A stretch of DNA of 64,000 bases from JAKAGZ01 sp963783855. Lineage in GTDB: Bacteria; Bacteroidota; Ignavibacteria; Ignavibacteriales; Ignavibacteriaceae. Where the stretch lies: contig CAWAPE010000008.1 of the NCBI GenBank assembly GCA_963783855.1, forward strand, positions 124,001-188,000, given 5' to 3'. The translations under genes and the position numbers were made by a program. The notes under the pieces were generated by a model, which was not told the origin of the DNA, made no database searches, and was given only the letters and a program-made list of their open reading frames with translations. This document shows, piece after piece, positions 54,820-62,841 of the stretch (its first letter is position 1; each line of letters begins with the position of its first letter).

Positions 54820-56676
54820 TCATTCTCTTCCTGTTGGATGACACGAGTAACAATCTTCATTCTGATGATGATCGCTTTTATGACACACTGCATTGCAGGT
54901 ATGTGACATAAAATTATTTTGATTTCTGTGACAATCAGAGCAGGCGTTCCATCTCCCGTTATGTTTACCAGAATAAATCGGGAAGTACTGATTGTCATGA
55001 TCATAAGTTGCTGGCACCCAGGCATTTGAATTATGACATTGCGTGCAGGTAGTTGGGAAATTCGCCGCGGCATGATTAGGATTAGTAGTACCATCATAAT
55101 TTGATTTATGGCAGCTGTAACAATCCGTTGAAGTACCCTGGTAACCATTACTGTGGCAGGAAGCACAGGAAACTGTTTTATGGCTACCTGTTAATGGGAA
55201 CCCTGTGGAGTTGTGATCAAATGTCGCAGATCCCCAGGAAGTTGTTGAATGGCACTGTTGACATGTTGTCGGAAAACCCTGTGCAACGTGATTTGGATCA
55301 GTCGTACTTTCATAATTTGATTTGTGACAGCTATAACAATCGGCAGATGTGCCCTGGTAGCCGTTTGTATGGCATGACGCACAAGATACAGTTTTATGCG
55401 CACCGGTCAATGGAAATGCTGTTGTATTGTGATCAAAATCAGCAGACGACCAGGATGTTGTTGAATGGCACTGTTGACATGTTGTCGGAAAACCCTGTGC
55501 AACGTGATTTGGATCAGTCGTACTTTCATAATTTGATTTGTGACAGCTATAACAATCGGCAGATGTACCCTGGTAGCCGTTTGTATGGCATGACGCACAA
55601 GATACAGTTTTATGCGCACCGGTCAATGGAAATGCTGTTGTATTGTGATCAAAATCAGCAGACGACCAGGATGTTGTTGAGTGACACTGTAAGCAGTTAG
55701 TCGGAAAGCCCTGTGCTACATGATTCGGATTCGATGTACTTTCATAATTTGCCCTATGACAAGAGTAACAGTCAGTTGAAGTCCCTTGGTACCCTGTTGT
55801 GTGACAAGAGTTGCAGGACACAGTTTTATGCGCGCCGGTTAATGGAAATGCTGTTGAATTATGATCAAATTGAGCGGGGCTCCAGCTATTAATATTGTGG
55901 CATTCGATACAGTTTGTTCCAAAATTACCCTGAACGTGATTTGGATTTGTTGTTGCCTTAAAGGTTGCCATATGGCATGTAGAGCAGTCTGTTGATAGTC
56001 CCTGAAAAGTGCCATGTTTATGGCAGGAGAAACAGTCCTGTATTTTGTGACCTCCCGTCAAAGGGAAAAAGTCGTGCGCAAATTTGGTTGAGGTCCATAA
56101 TCGCTGATTTACCTGATGGCAATCCTGGCACTCTGTTGAAAAACCAGTGGCAAGGTGGTCCGGGTTTTTCGCTGAAACATAGTCTTTCCTATGACAGGAA
56201 ACACATTCAACTCCCATTACCTGAAAATCCAGGCTTGTAAATTTTGTATGACAACTTGCACAATCCTGTAACGAATGGGCACCAAGCAATGGGAAACGGC
56301 TTCTCTGGTGAATTTCACTAATATTTGTTACTAACCATGTTTTAGGAGTATGACAATTTTCACAGTCTAGGGAAACAGAATTTGCATGAATGTCGTGGTG
56401 GCAACTAATGCATGTTGACTTAGCCTCCGAAAACACAAGAGACTTATGGCACAGATTACAATCAACATTAGCATGCTGTCCTGCTAAACTGAACCCGGTT
56501 ATATTATGATCAAAGTTTCTGTTTTTCGGGATTTCCTTCCAGCTTGTTGAAGCATGACAATTTGAACAATCAATTTTCAAATCATTACCGTGGGGAGATT
56601 TACCATCAGAAACCTGTCCCCATGTTTCCCCAACAAAGAGTAAAAATGCAATTAATATGAATGACATGTTGCGCAT
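54820..56676 (-). CDS. Exported 25-site multihaem cytochrome c
   Basis: A 618-residue secreted protein (signal MRNMSFILIAFLLFVGETWG) with 24 CxxCH haem-attachment motifs plus one CxxxCH (CNAVCH near the C-terminus). The haems come in modules with F-x-L-x-G-x-H before a CxxCH (e.g. FPLTGAH ... CASCH). Inside are near-identical 72-residue units (three haems each) encoded by 216-bp tandem repeats. It is Ser/Thr/Asn-rich and Lys-poor compared with its upstream partner, which fits an exposed or extracellular position, an inference only. It overlaps the 20-haem gene by 25 bp and precedes the barrel gene by 8 bp. Confidence 0.93.
   Translation of the reverse strand: MRNMSFILIAFLLFVGETWGQVSDGKSPHGNDLKIDCSNCHASTSWKEIPKNRNFDHNITGFSLAGQHANVDCNLCHKSLVFSEAKSTCISCHHDIHANSVSLDCENCHTPKTWLVTNISEIHQRSRFPLLGAHSLQDCASCHTKFTSLDFQVMGVECVSCHRKDYVSAKNPDHLATGFSTECQDCHQVNQRLWTSTKFAHDFFPLTGGHKIQDCFSCHKHGTFQGLSTDCSTCHMATFKATTNPNHVQGNFGTNCIECHNINSWSPAQFDHNSTAFPLTGAHKTVSCNSCHTTGYQGTSTDCYSCHRANYESTSNPNHVAQGFPTNCLQCHSTTSWSSADFDHNTTAFPLTGAHKTVSCASCHTNGYQGTSADCYSCHKSNYESTTDPNHVAQGFPTTCQQCHSTTSWSSADFDHNTTAFPLTGAHKTVSCASCHTNGYQGTSADCYSCHKSNYESTTDPNHVAQGFPTTCQQCHSTTSWGSATFDHNSTGFPLTGSHKTVSCASCHSNGYQGTSTDCYSCHKSNYDGTTNPNHAAANFPTTCTQCHNSNAWVPATYDHDNQYFPIYSGKHNGRWNACSDCHRNQNNFMSHTCNAVCHKSDHHQNEDCYSCHPTGRE
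55241..55672. repeat. 216-bp tandem repeats within the 25-haem cytochrome gene
   Basis: 55241-55456 and 55457-55672 are identical except for one base (G at 55351, A at 55567). Weaker copies continue on either side. Each unit encodes a 72-residue three-haem module, and since 216 is a multiple of three the frame is kept. Confidence 0.92.
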
Positions 56677-58307
56677 TTAAAATCTTCCAATTTATATTTG
56701 ATAAATTTATTAGTATTTACAACCACTTCTTTATGACATTTGTCACAACTTAGTTTAGAATGTGCCCCTTTGAGGCTAAATTTTGATTTTTCATGATCAA
56801 ATTTTACAGGCTTCCAGTTGCTGAAGTCATGGCATCGTGTACAATCCGTTTTTTGATCTACCTTAAACTGTCCGAAATGAATATCCCTATGACAAGTCTC
56901 GCATTGCGGTTTAACCGACCTAAATTTGTATTCAATTTTATCAGTAATATCTTTGGTCGTGTGACATTTTCTACAATCGGTTTCGGCGTGCTTACCTAAA
57001 AGAACAAACGTCGTTCGTTTGTGGTCAAATTTTATCTGTTCCCAGGAATTCGTTGAATGACAATTTTCGCAATCATTTTTACCAAGAAATTTTTCAGCGA
57101 TTTCATTTCCGTGCACATTTTTATGACAATCAATACATTTTATTCCTAATCCTTTGAAAGCCCACTTATCTTTTTCCCAGTGACAATTTTTACAAGAAAC
57201 AGCAAGATGACTCCCGGTGAGTTTGAATTTTAGTTCTTTATGCAAATCAATTGTAAACAACGACGGTGAGAAACCCAGAACATTATGACAATCTTTACAG
57301 TCTCTTATAGAATTTTCCTTCGTGACGAATTGACCTTTATGATAATCTTTATGGCAATCAGTACATAATTTGTATTTTGGTTTTGATGCCAGATTCACTC
57401 CATGGCAATCGGCGCATTTTACCCTCCGATGTTTACCTAGTAATGCAAAATTTGTTTTGCTGTGATCGAACGAAACTGTATTTATATTTTTAAAACCTGA
57501 AGTCGAGTGACAACTCTCACAGTTTTCCCCAAATTTACCTTTGTGAACATCTGAGTGGCAGGATGAACAATTATTAAAACGTAGCCCTGTAAATTTTTGA
57601 AACTCCTTACCTTCCCTAGTTTCTTTTATATGACATTTAATGCAATCGACTTTTACATGACGTCCGGTCAATCTGAATTTAGTTTTATTATGGTTGAATA
57701 ATGGAGCAGGCTTAAATGCTTCGGTGTTATGACAATCATCGCAATTGTCCCCTAATGTCTTTTGATGTACATCATCGTGGCAATTAGCACAACTCGTCTG
57801 CAATCCAAGAAACGTATTTTTTCTTTTTTTCAAATCGATATAAGTAATGAATTTTGTCTGATGACATTTTTTACAATCAGTTTGCAAGTGTTTCCCGGTC
57901 AGGGTAAACCCTGTACTGGCATGGTTAAATTTATTTTCATCAAAATGTATTATCTGAAAATTCCTCCCGTGATGTTCACTATGGCATTTACTGCAAAATT
58001 TATTCTTTACATCAATACTCGAATGATAACCCGCATTTTTTTCTATTAAGTTTTTAATCTCTTTATGACAATCAAGACACTTATCATTTGTTATCTTTTC
58101 ACCTAATTCATGGCAGGAAGTACAATTACTTATTCCTTCCAGTTTAGAATGGGCATTAGTGAGATCACCGGGGGAGAGTTGTGCAAAAACTGGTGCGTTT
58201 AATAAAAGCAATACAAAAACTAATATATACCAACAAATTTTATTGCTTTTATTAAAAAGAAATATACATCTCCCTTTACCAAACCCCATAAGCCAGTTTA
58301 CACCCAA
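56652..58307 (-). CDS. Exported 20-haem cytochrome c
   Basis: A 551-residue protein with 20 CxxCH motifs. A signal peptide (YILVFVLLLLNAPVFAQ) follows a longer, Cys-containing N-terminal extension; a start at the second Met (MGFGKG) is equally possible. Six F-x-L-x-G-x-H modules precede a CxxCH (FTLTGKH, FRLTGRH, FALLGKH, FKLTGSH, FVLLGKH, FSLKGAH), and the alternate haems sit in C..CHxDVHxGxFG contexts. It is Lys- and His-rich (basic), as expected of a periplasmic carrier. It shares the module plan with the 25-haem protein but not its tandem repeats. A 238-bp gap upstream probably holds the promoter. Confidence 0.92.
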   Translation of the reverse strand: MGVNWLMGFGKGRCIFLFNKSNKICWYILVFVLLLLNAPVFAQLSPGDLTNAHSKLEGISNCTSCHELGEKITNDKCLDCHKEIKNLIEKNAGYHSSIDVKNKFCSKCHSEHHGRNFQIIHFDENKFNHASTGFTLTGKHLQTDCKKCHQTKFITYIDLKKRKNTFLGLQTSCANCHDDVHQKTLGDNCDDCHNTEAFKPAPLFNHNKTKFRLTGRHVKVDCIKCHIKETREGKEFQKFTGLRFNNCSSCHSDVHKGKFGENCESCHSTSGFKNINTVSFDHSKTNFALLGKHRRVKCADCHGVNLASKPKYKLCTDCHKDYHKGQFVTKENSIRDCKDCHNVLGFSPSLFTIDLHKELKFKLTGSHLAVSCKNCHWEKDKWAFKGLGIKCIDCHKNVHGNEIAEKFLGKNDCENCHSTNSWEQIKFDHKRTTFVLLGKHAETDCRKCHTTKDITDKIEYKFRSVKPQCETCHRDIHFGQFKVDQKTDCTRCHDFSNWKPVKFDHEKSKFSLKGAHSKLSCDKCHKEVVVNTNKFIKYKLEDFKCATCHSY

Positions 58308-58545
58308 GAATTTTGAAGATAATTTTCTAGAAATTGTTTGTTTTTACCCTATAGGGCTATTTTTGTTTTTGAAATGTTGATATTCTGTACTAAAACTTCC
58401 CCTAGATTAAGCAATAATTAAGCCAAAATAGATTAAGTTATATTTGATAGTTTATAACAATAAGTGTGTAAATTGGTAGGTTAGTAAGTAATATTTACCG
58501 AAAATGATCCGAAAATAATTCGCTTGGTTTGCAAAACATTCACTT

Positions 58546-59877
58546 TTAATGTCTCAAAACGGCTTCACCAAATTTTTCAGTTATATTAATTCCTATTCTT
58601 TTCAAGAAGCCAGTAGGTAGTTCACCACCAGCAAAAATATAAACAAGATCATTTTCAATTTCAAAATTATTTTTACTTACATTTTCCGTTAAAAGTATTG
58701 ATCTATCTTTAATTTCAATGACGTTACTATTATACAGTGCTTTAATTTTATTTGATTTAATTGCAATATTTATTTTTTCGAGATTTTTAGGCTTTAGTCT
58801 AGAAAAAGATTCTCCCCGGTATGAAATAGTTACGCTATTATTTTCCTCAGCAAGAAGCAAAGCCGATTCAATAGCTGAATCACCGCCACCCACCACAAGT
58901 ACTTTCTGGTTTCGGATTAGTTCCGGTTCAATAAGCCTGTACGTAACTTTCTCTTTATCTTCTCCAGGAACATTAAGTTTTCTTGGTGTACCTCTTCTTC
59001 CAATTGCCAGAATTACACCCATTGTCGTATAAACAGATTTCGAAGTTGTCACAACTAAGTGATCTGCTTGTTTTTCAATTTTTTCCACTTTTTCAAATTC
59101 ATTAATTATAATATTATTTTTCGTAAGAACTTCATTCCACAATTGAAGAAGTTCCTGTTTACTTGTCTCAGATAATTTTACTCTTCCGTGCAATGGTAGG
59201 TACATAGGGGCAGTCATAACTATTTTGGCTCTCGGAAAATTATATACAGTTCCACCAAGGCTGTTCTGTTCAAGAGTAAGATGACGTAGCCCATTTTTTT
59301 CTGCGTTCAGTGTCGCTGCGATCCCGGCAGGTCCTGCACCAACAACTATCAAATCATATTGGGCCTTTGCAGATTTATTTTTTCTTTTCTGAAAATTCTC
59401 CACGGCCTGCTTACCCTGTTCAACTGCATTTTTTATCAGTCCCATTCCGCCAAGCTCACCTGCTATATAAATTCCAGGGATATTCGATTCAAAATTCTGG
59501 CTGACATGTGGAAGTTCTACTCCCCTTTTTTCAGTACCAATGCACAAAGTAATTGCCTGAACCGGGCAAGCGTGAAAACAGGCCCCGTGCCCAACACACC
59601 TTGAAGCATTAATTGTGTGCGCCTGTCCGTTTGCAATTCCAAGAATATCTTTTTCAGGACATGCAGCAATACAGGCCCCGCTTCCAATACAGGTTTCAGA
59701 ATTAACAACAGGATGTAAAGAAACAGGCTCGTGAATTCCAAATTCTTTTGCTTTTTCAATTTTATCAGAGGTGACGCGGGATTTTTTTTGAGCTATTCGA
59801 ACATAAATAAACATAATTATCCCGATCAACAGGAAAACAACAGAGTAAACAACAATATTTTCGAAAATTACTTCCAT
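58546..59877 (-). CDS. Membrane-anchored Fe-S/FAD NAD(P)-binding oxidoreductase
   Basis: A 443-residue protein. One N-terminal helix (~8-27) anchors it. Two ferredoxin-type motifs follow, C63-IG-S66-GA-C69-IAA-C73-P and C94-VG-H97-GA-C100-FHA-C104-P, with Ser and His in place of the second Cys. The rest is a two-dinucleotide-binding disulfide-reductase fold: FAD site VVGAGPAGIAATL (~175) and NAD(P) site VVGGGDSAIESALLL (~315). There is no CxxC redox pair. I recall this arrangement beside multihaem cytochromes in other bacteria. It is 4 bp after the TPR gene, and probably passes electrons between NAD(P)H/quinone and the cytochromes. Confidence 0.87.
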   Translation of the reverse strand: MEVIFENIVVYSVVFLLIGIIMFIYVRIAQKKSRVTSDKIEKAKEFGIHEPVSLHPVVNSETCIGSGACIAACPEKDILGIANGQAHTINASRCVGHGACFHACPVQAITLCIGTEKRGVELPHVSQNFESNIPGIYIAGELGGMGLIKNAVEQGKQAVENFQKRKNKSAKAQYDLIVVGAGPAGIAATLNAEKNGLRHLTLEQNSLGGTVYNFPRAKIVMTAPMYLPLHGRVKLSETSKQELLQLWNEVLTKNNIIINEFEKVEKIEKQADHLVVTTSKSVYTTMGVILAIGRRGTPRKLNVPGEDKEKVTYRLIEPELIRNQKVLVVGGGDSAIESALLLAEENNSVTISYRGESFSRLKPKNLEKINIAIKSNKIKALYNSNVIEIKDRSILLTENVSKNNFEIENDLVYIFAGGELPTGFLKRIGINITEKFGEAVLRH

Positions 59878-59881
59878 AGGA

Positions 59882-60484
59882 CTATTTTATCTTATCCAAA
59901 GCATTTTTGGCAAGTTTTGCTGCATCAGTGCCGGGATATTTATTTACAACGTTTCTCCAAATTTTTTCAGCAGCCAGTTTATTTCCTTTTCCTGCAGTAA
60001 TTGCACCCTTATTATATTGCGCTTGTGGGTTTGATTTGTCATATGCCAGGATGAGATCCATTTCTTTTTCAGCACTAATAAGGTCATGTTTGTTGTAATA
60101 AATAGATGCCAGAGCAAAATGTGAATCGTTATCTCTCGGATGAATTTTCAAAAGCTTTTTATATAATGGAATTGCATTTTCAGTTTGATGCGCAGATAAA
60201 AGAAAATCAGCATATGCTTTTATTTTTGCAGTATCCAGGGGATTTTTTTCATAATCTTCTTTCAATATCTCTAATTTCTTTAATATGCTTGCGGAAACAT
60301 TACCTTTATTCGGAGACGATTGTCCCGGAGGTGTCATTCCTTTATGAATATCATCCTGTGGCATCTCCTGATCTTGAATATTATTCGAGACAACAGAATT
60401 TCTATTATTACCGGTTGAAATAATTAGATACGCTATGACAATAATTATAAGACCGGCATAAAAATATATTGGCTTAAATTTCAT
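59882..60484 (-). CDS. Membrane-anchored TPR protein
   Basis: A 200-residue protein. The ATG at 60482-60484, after GGGA, begins a membrane anchor (FYAGLIIIVIAYLII). A Gly/Pro/Asn linker follows, then three or four TPR units (ENAIPLYKKLLKIHPRDNDSHF, LISAEKEMDLILAYDKSNPQAQ). An upstream in-frame ATG at 60503-60505 would add seven residues overlapping the haem-b gene. Being between the haem-b protein and the Fe-S/FAD protein, it is probably an assembly or docking scaffold for that complex. Confidence 0.85.
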   Translation of the reverse strand: MKFKPIYFYAGLIIIVIAYLIISTGNNRNSVVSNNIQDQEMPQDDIHKGMTPPGQSSPNKGNVSASILKKLEILKEDYEKNPLDTAKIKAYADFLLSAHQTENAIPLYKKLLKIHPRDNDSHFALASIYYNKHDLISAEKEMDLILAYDKSNPQAQYNKGAITAGKGNKLAAEKIWRNVVNKYPGTDAAKLAKNALDKIK

Positions 60485-60492
60485 ATTTTTCC

Positions 60493-61377
60493 CTAAAAAA
60501 TCCATTTATACCCCAGCGTTATTGTAACTGCAACGTGAATAAGCATGATAACAAACATTGTTATAGCAAAAGGAAGATGAACAATATGCCAGTATTTGAA
60601 TAAACGTTGCATTGAACGCAACCTACCTATTCTTCTATTCAGTACTATTTTTGATTTAATAATTTTAATAATTTCCTTCCGTTGTTTTCCGAGTGTCCCT
60701 TTCTTCGTTATTTGCCTTTTTATTTTCCATAACTTAATTTTCATCCTGAAATATTCTTTAACCACAATGAGAATATTGAATCCGGGGTTTTTATCAGAAT
60801 AATCATTATCGGAAAATATAGTTTCAATTTGATTGATAATTTTATCATCAACACTAAAAGAATTATATTTTTTCCTGAGCATATAAGTAAGGTCACCACT
60901 GATATCATTTAACTCATTTACGCTTACTTCCTTTCCTTGGATTGTCCGGGGAATCTGAATATAAATGAATCTGCCAACTACACCGCTAAAAACTACAGCC
61001 ACCATACTCCAGAAACTTACAGCTACAAGTCCTCCAAATTTAAAAGCAGTGTGATATAAGACTAAAATGGGTCCTAATGTACAAAGGAAAATATGAAATT
61101 CAAGCCAGTATTTTAGGTAGCCAAAATTAACCAACATTTTACTTCTTTTTCTGACCATATAAATTGCTACTCCTGCAATCATCATCAACGTGCCAATTAT
61201 ACCCAGGCCGTGCCCTACTAATCCACTTGGTTTAAGTAGAGTATTTGATGGTGAAAAAAATCTTTGTTCAAGTGGAAGCCTGTAATACTGGAAACCATCC
61301 ACAGCAAGTAGAACAGTTACGGATATGGTTACTAAAATGAAGAGTCCCACATATATAGCATGAAGGTTTTTATTCAT
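60493..61377 (-). CDS. Membrane protein with cytochrome b-like helices
   Basis: A 294-residue protein: one N-terminal helix (~8-26), two to three helices in ~52-140, a long cytoplasmic basic loop (~145-250), and a final helix (~264-290). Candidate haem ligands are H56 (GLVGHGLG), H95 (LEFHIFL), H109 (LVLYHTAF) and H264/H267/H281 (YWHIVHLP, MLIHVAVT). Four-helix bundles with paired His hold b haems in cytochrome b561-like proteins. It likely links the menaquinone pool to the downstream Fe-S/FAD and multihaem proteins. The assignment rests on His placement, not a close homologue. Confidence 0.78.
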   Translation of the reverse strand: MNKNLHAIYVGLFILVTISVTVLLAVDGFQYYRLPLEQRFFSPSNTLLKPSGLVGHGLGIIGTLMMIAGVAIYMVRKRSKMLVNFGYLKYWLEFHIFLCTLGPILVLYHTAFKFGGLVAVSFWSMVAVVFSGVVGRFIYIQIPRTIQGKEVSVNELNDISGDLTYMLRKKYNSFSVDDKIINQIETIFSDNDYSDKNPGFNILIVVKEYFRMKIKLWKIKRQITKKGTLGKQRKEIIKIIKSKIVLNRRIGRLRSMQRLFKYWHIVHLPFAITMFVIMLIHVAVTITLGYKWIF

Positions 61378-61445
61378 AACGGTTTTATAAATTATTAAAT
61401 TTAATTGGACTTAGGCTAAAATGTTGTTCCATATTTTGGGAAAAC

Positions 61446-61477
61446 ACTGAAGGTATATATAATAAGATACCTTCAGT
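61446..61477 (-). terminator. Terminator after the 101-residue hypothetical gene
   Basis: An 11-bp perfect stem ACTGAAGGTAT / ATACCTTCAGT with a 10-base loop, 42 bp past the gene's stop and before the haem-b gene start. Confidence 0.75.
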
Positions 61478-61519
61478 ATATTTTATGACAACTAAAAAAG
61501 AACCAATGAGCAATACTAT

Positions 61520-61825
61520 TTAATTATCACTTAGCTCAAACAAAGTAGTATACTTTGTTGAGTTATCTATTGTCATTTCACTGATTTTATTAATAAGTAT
61601 ATTTACTCTTTCATTTTCACTATCATCTGATTCCTCAAATGCCTGCACAGAATTATAAGTATAAATTTCTTCGAAATGATTAGTCTTGCCTTTTACTTCA
61701 TAAACAGTATAGCTTTCAAGACCTTCGTTTTTTAAAGTGTTTTTTAATTCTCTAATCACTCCCAAATATTCATCCCTTTTTGATGCATCAATTTCATATC
61801 TAATGCTCAGTAGTACCTTTCCCAT
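61520..61825 (-). CDS. Conserved hypothetical protein (ABM/dimeric ferredoxin-like fold possible)
   Basis: A 101-residue cytosolic protein I cannot name. The pattern beta (VLLSIRYEI), helix (YLGVIRELKNTLK), two strands (SYTVYEVKG, HFEEIYTYN), helix (AFEESDDS...) and strand (KYTTLFEL) fits the antibiotic-biosynthesis-monooxygenase-like dimeric alpha/beta fold. It starts 11 bp after dapF, so it is in that operon, and has its own terminator. Confidence 0.7.
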   Translation of the reverse strand: MGKVLLSIRYEIDASKRDEYLGVIRELKNTLKNEGLESYTVYEVKGKTNHFEEIYTYNSVQAFEESDDSENERVNILINKISEMTIDNSTKYTTLFELSDN

Positions 61826-61836
61826 TTATTCTCCGA

Positions 61837-62706
61837 TTAGTTTTGTGTGTTGTTAAATAAAAATTCACCGGTAAAAACTATCTTTACCGGACCAGTAAGT
61901 GTAATATTTTTAATTTGTTCCTCTTCCGAATTAAAATCTACTATAAGTATATCTCCGCCTCTTGTAATTAATTTAATTGGTGCTTTAATTCCCTTTAACT
62001 TATTCAATATAATTGCTGTTGCTACGTTACCTGTTCCGCAGGCAAGTGTTTCATCCTCAACACCTCGTTCAAAGGTTCTGATATAAATATCTTCTTCACT
62101 TAACGAAAAAAAGTTTACATTCGTTCCGCCGGGTGAAAATTCCGGCAAATTTCTAATTTCCTTCCCAATTTGAAAAACCGGTACATCATTAATATCAGAA
62201 AAACTTCTTATAGGATTAGTTGGGTCTTGCAAAATTTCCTTAACGTCAATAACTACATGTGGTGAGCCCGTATTTACAAAATGAGAAGTTATCAATTGTT
62301 CACCGGCTTTAACCTTAAAATTTACCTTTAAGTTTTCGGGCTGTCTGAAATAAACTTTGACCTGACCATCACTTAATACTTCTCCCAAATATTCAATACC
62401 ATTTGATAAAAACTTTGTTTCTTTTCCTTTTAGTCTTTTGGAAGATTTGGCAAATTTTATTGCACATCTTGCGCCATTACCACAAAGGCTACCCGTTGAA
62501 CCATCGGCGTTATAATATTCCATCAGAAAATCATATTCATCCGAGTCTCCAATGGTAATAAGGCCATCGCCGCCAATACCGTTTCTTCTATCGCATATTT
62601 GTTTTATATCAGAAGCTGTTAGAACAAGATCCGGATTCAGCCCTTTATCAAGGATAACGAAATCATTACCCGCGCCGCTCATTTTTACGAAAAAAAGTTT
62701 TTTCAT
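61837..62706 (-). CDS. dapF: Diaminopimelate epimerase
   Basis: A 289-residue DapF making meso-diaminopimelate for lysine and peptidoglycan. The two catalytic Cys are in SLCGNGARC (~75) and LACGTGNVA (~225), and MSGAGNDFVILD starts the protein. A plausible promoter (TTGAAA-N17-TAAATT) would put the RNA start almost on the ATG, which I leave unannotated. It is followed by the 101-residue hypothetical gene. Confidence 0.97.
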   Translation of the reverse strand: MKKLFFVKMSGAGNDFVILDKGLNPDLVLTASDIKQICDRRNGIGGDGLITIGDSDEYDFLMEYYNADGSTGSLCGNGARCAIKFAKSSKRLKGKETKFLSNGIEYLGEVLSDGQVKVYFRQPENLKVNFKVKAGEQLITSHFVNTGSPHVVIDVKEILQDPTNPIRSFSDINDVPVFQIGKEIRNLPEFSPGGTNVNFFSLSEEDIYIRTFERGVEDETLACGTGNVATAIILNKLKGIKAPIKLITRGGDILIVDFNSEEEQIKNITLTGPVKIVFTGEFLFNNTQN

Positions 62707-62792
62707 GACAATACAATTTAGCTCAATAACTTATAGCTTTCAATAAAATAATTGGCATTGAGAGGATAAAATGAGGATTTTGTAATAAAAAA

Positions 62793-62809
62793 GGCGGAAT
62801 TCCACCGCC
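62793..62809 (-). terminator. Terminator after the dockerin protein
   Basis: Minus strand GGCGG / CCGCC stem with a 7-base loop followed by TTTTTT, 33 bp past the stop at 62842. A clear intrinsic terminator. Confidence 0.82.
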
Positions 62810-62841
62810 ATTGATTTCTAAAAAATAAAGAAATTGTTTTG

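Noticed and set aside
55241..55672. Periodic repeats resembling a CRISPR array
   Set aside because: Unit length is 216 bp without spacers, inside a cytochrome frame; there are no cas genes.
55101..55700. Long + strand reading frame of 199 codons with internal repeats
   Set aside because: It is the mirror of the tandem-repeat cytochrome gene; its periodic sequence comes from the 216-bp repeats on the other strand and has no start signal.
51167..58360. Motif GGGCTATT at about 51174, 51900 and 58354 as a regulator site
   Set aside because: Three copies of an 8-mer are close to chance for 64 kb, and the flanks do not agree.
62707..62745. dapF promoter TTGAAA-N17-TAAATT
   Set aside because: It would place the RNA start on the ATG, and AT-rich DNA gives such matches by chance.
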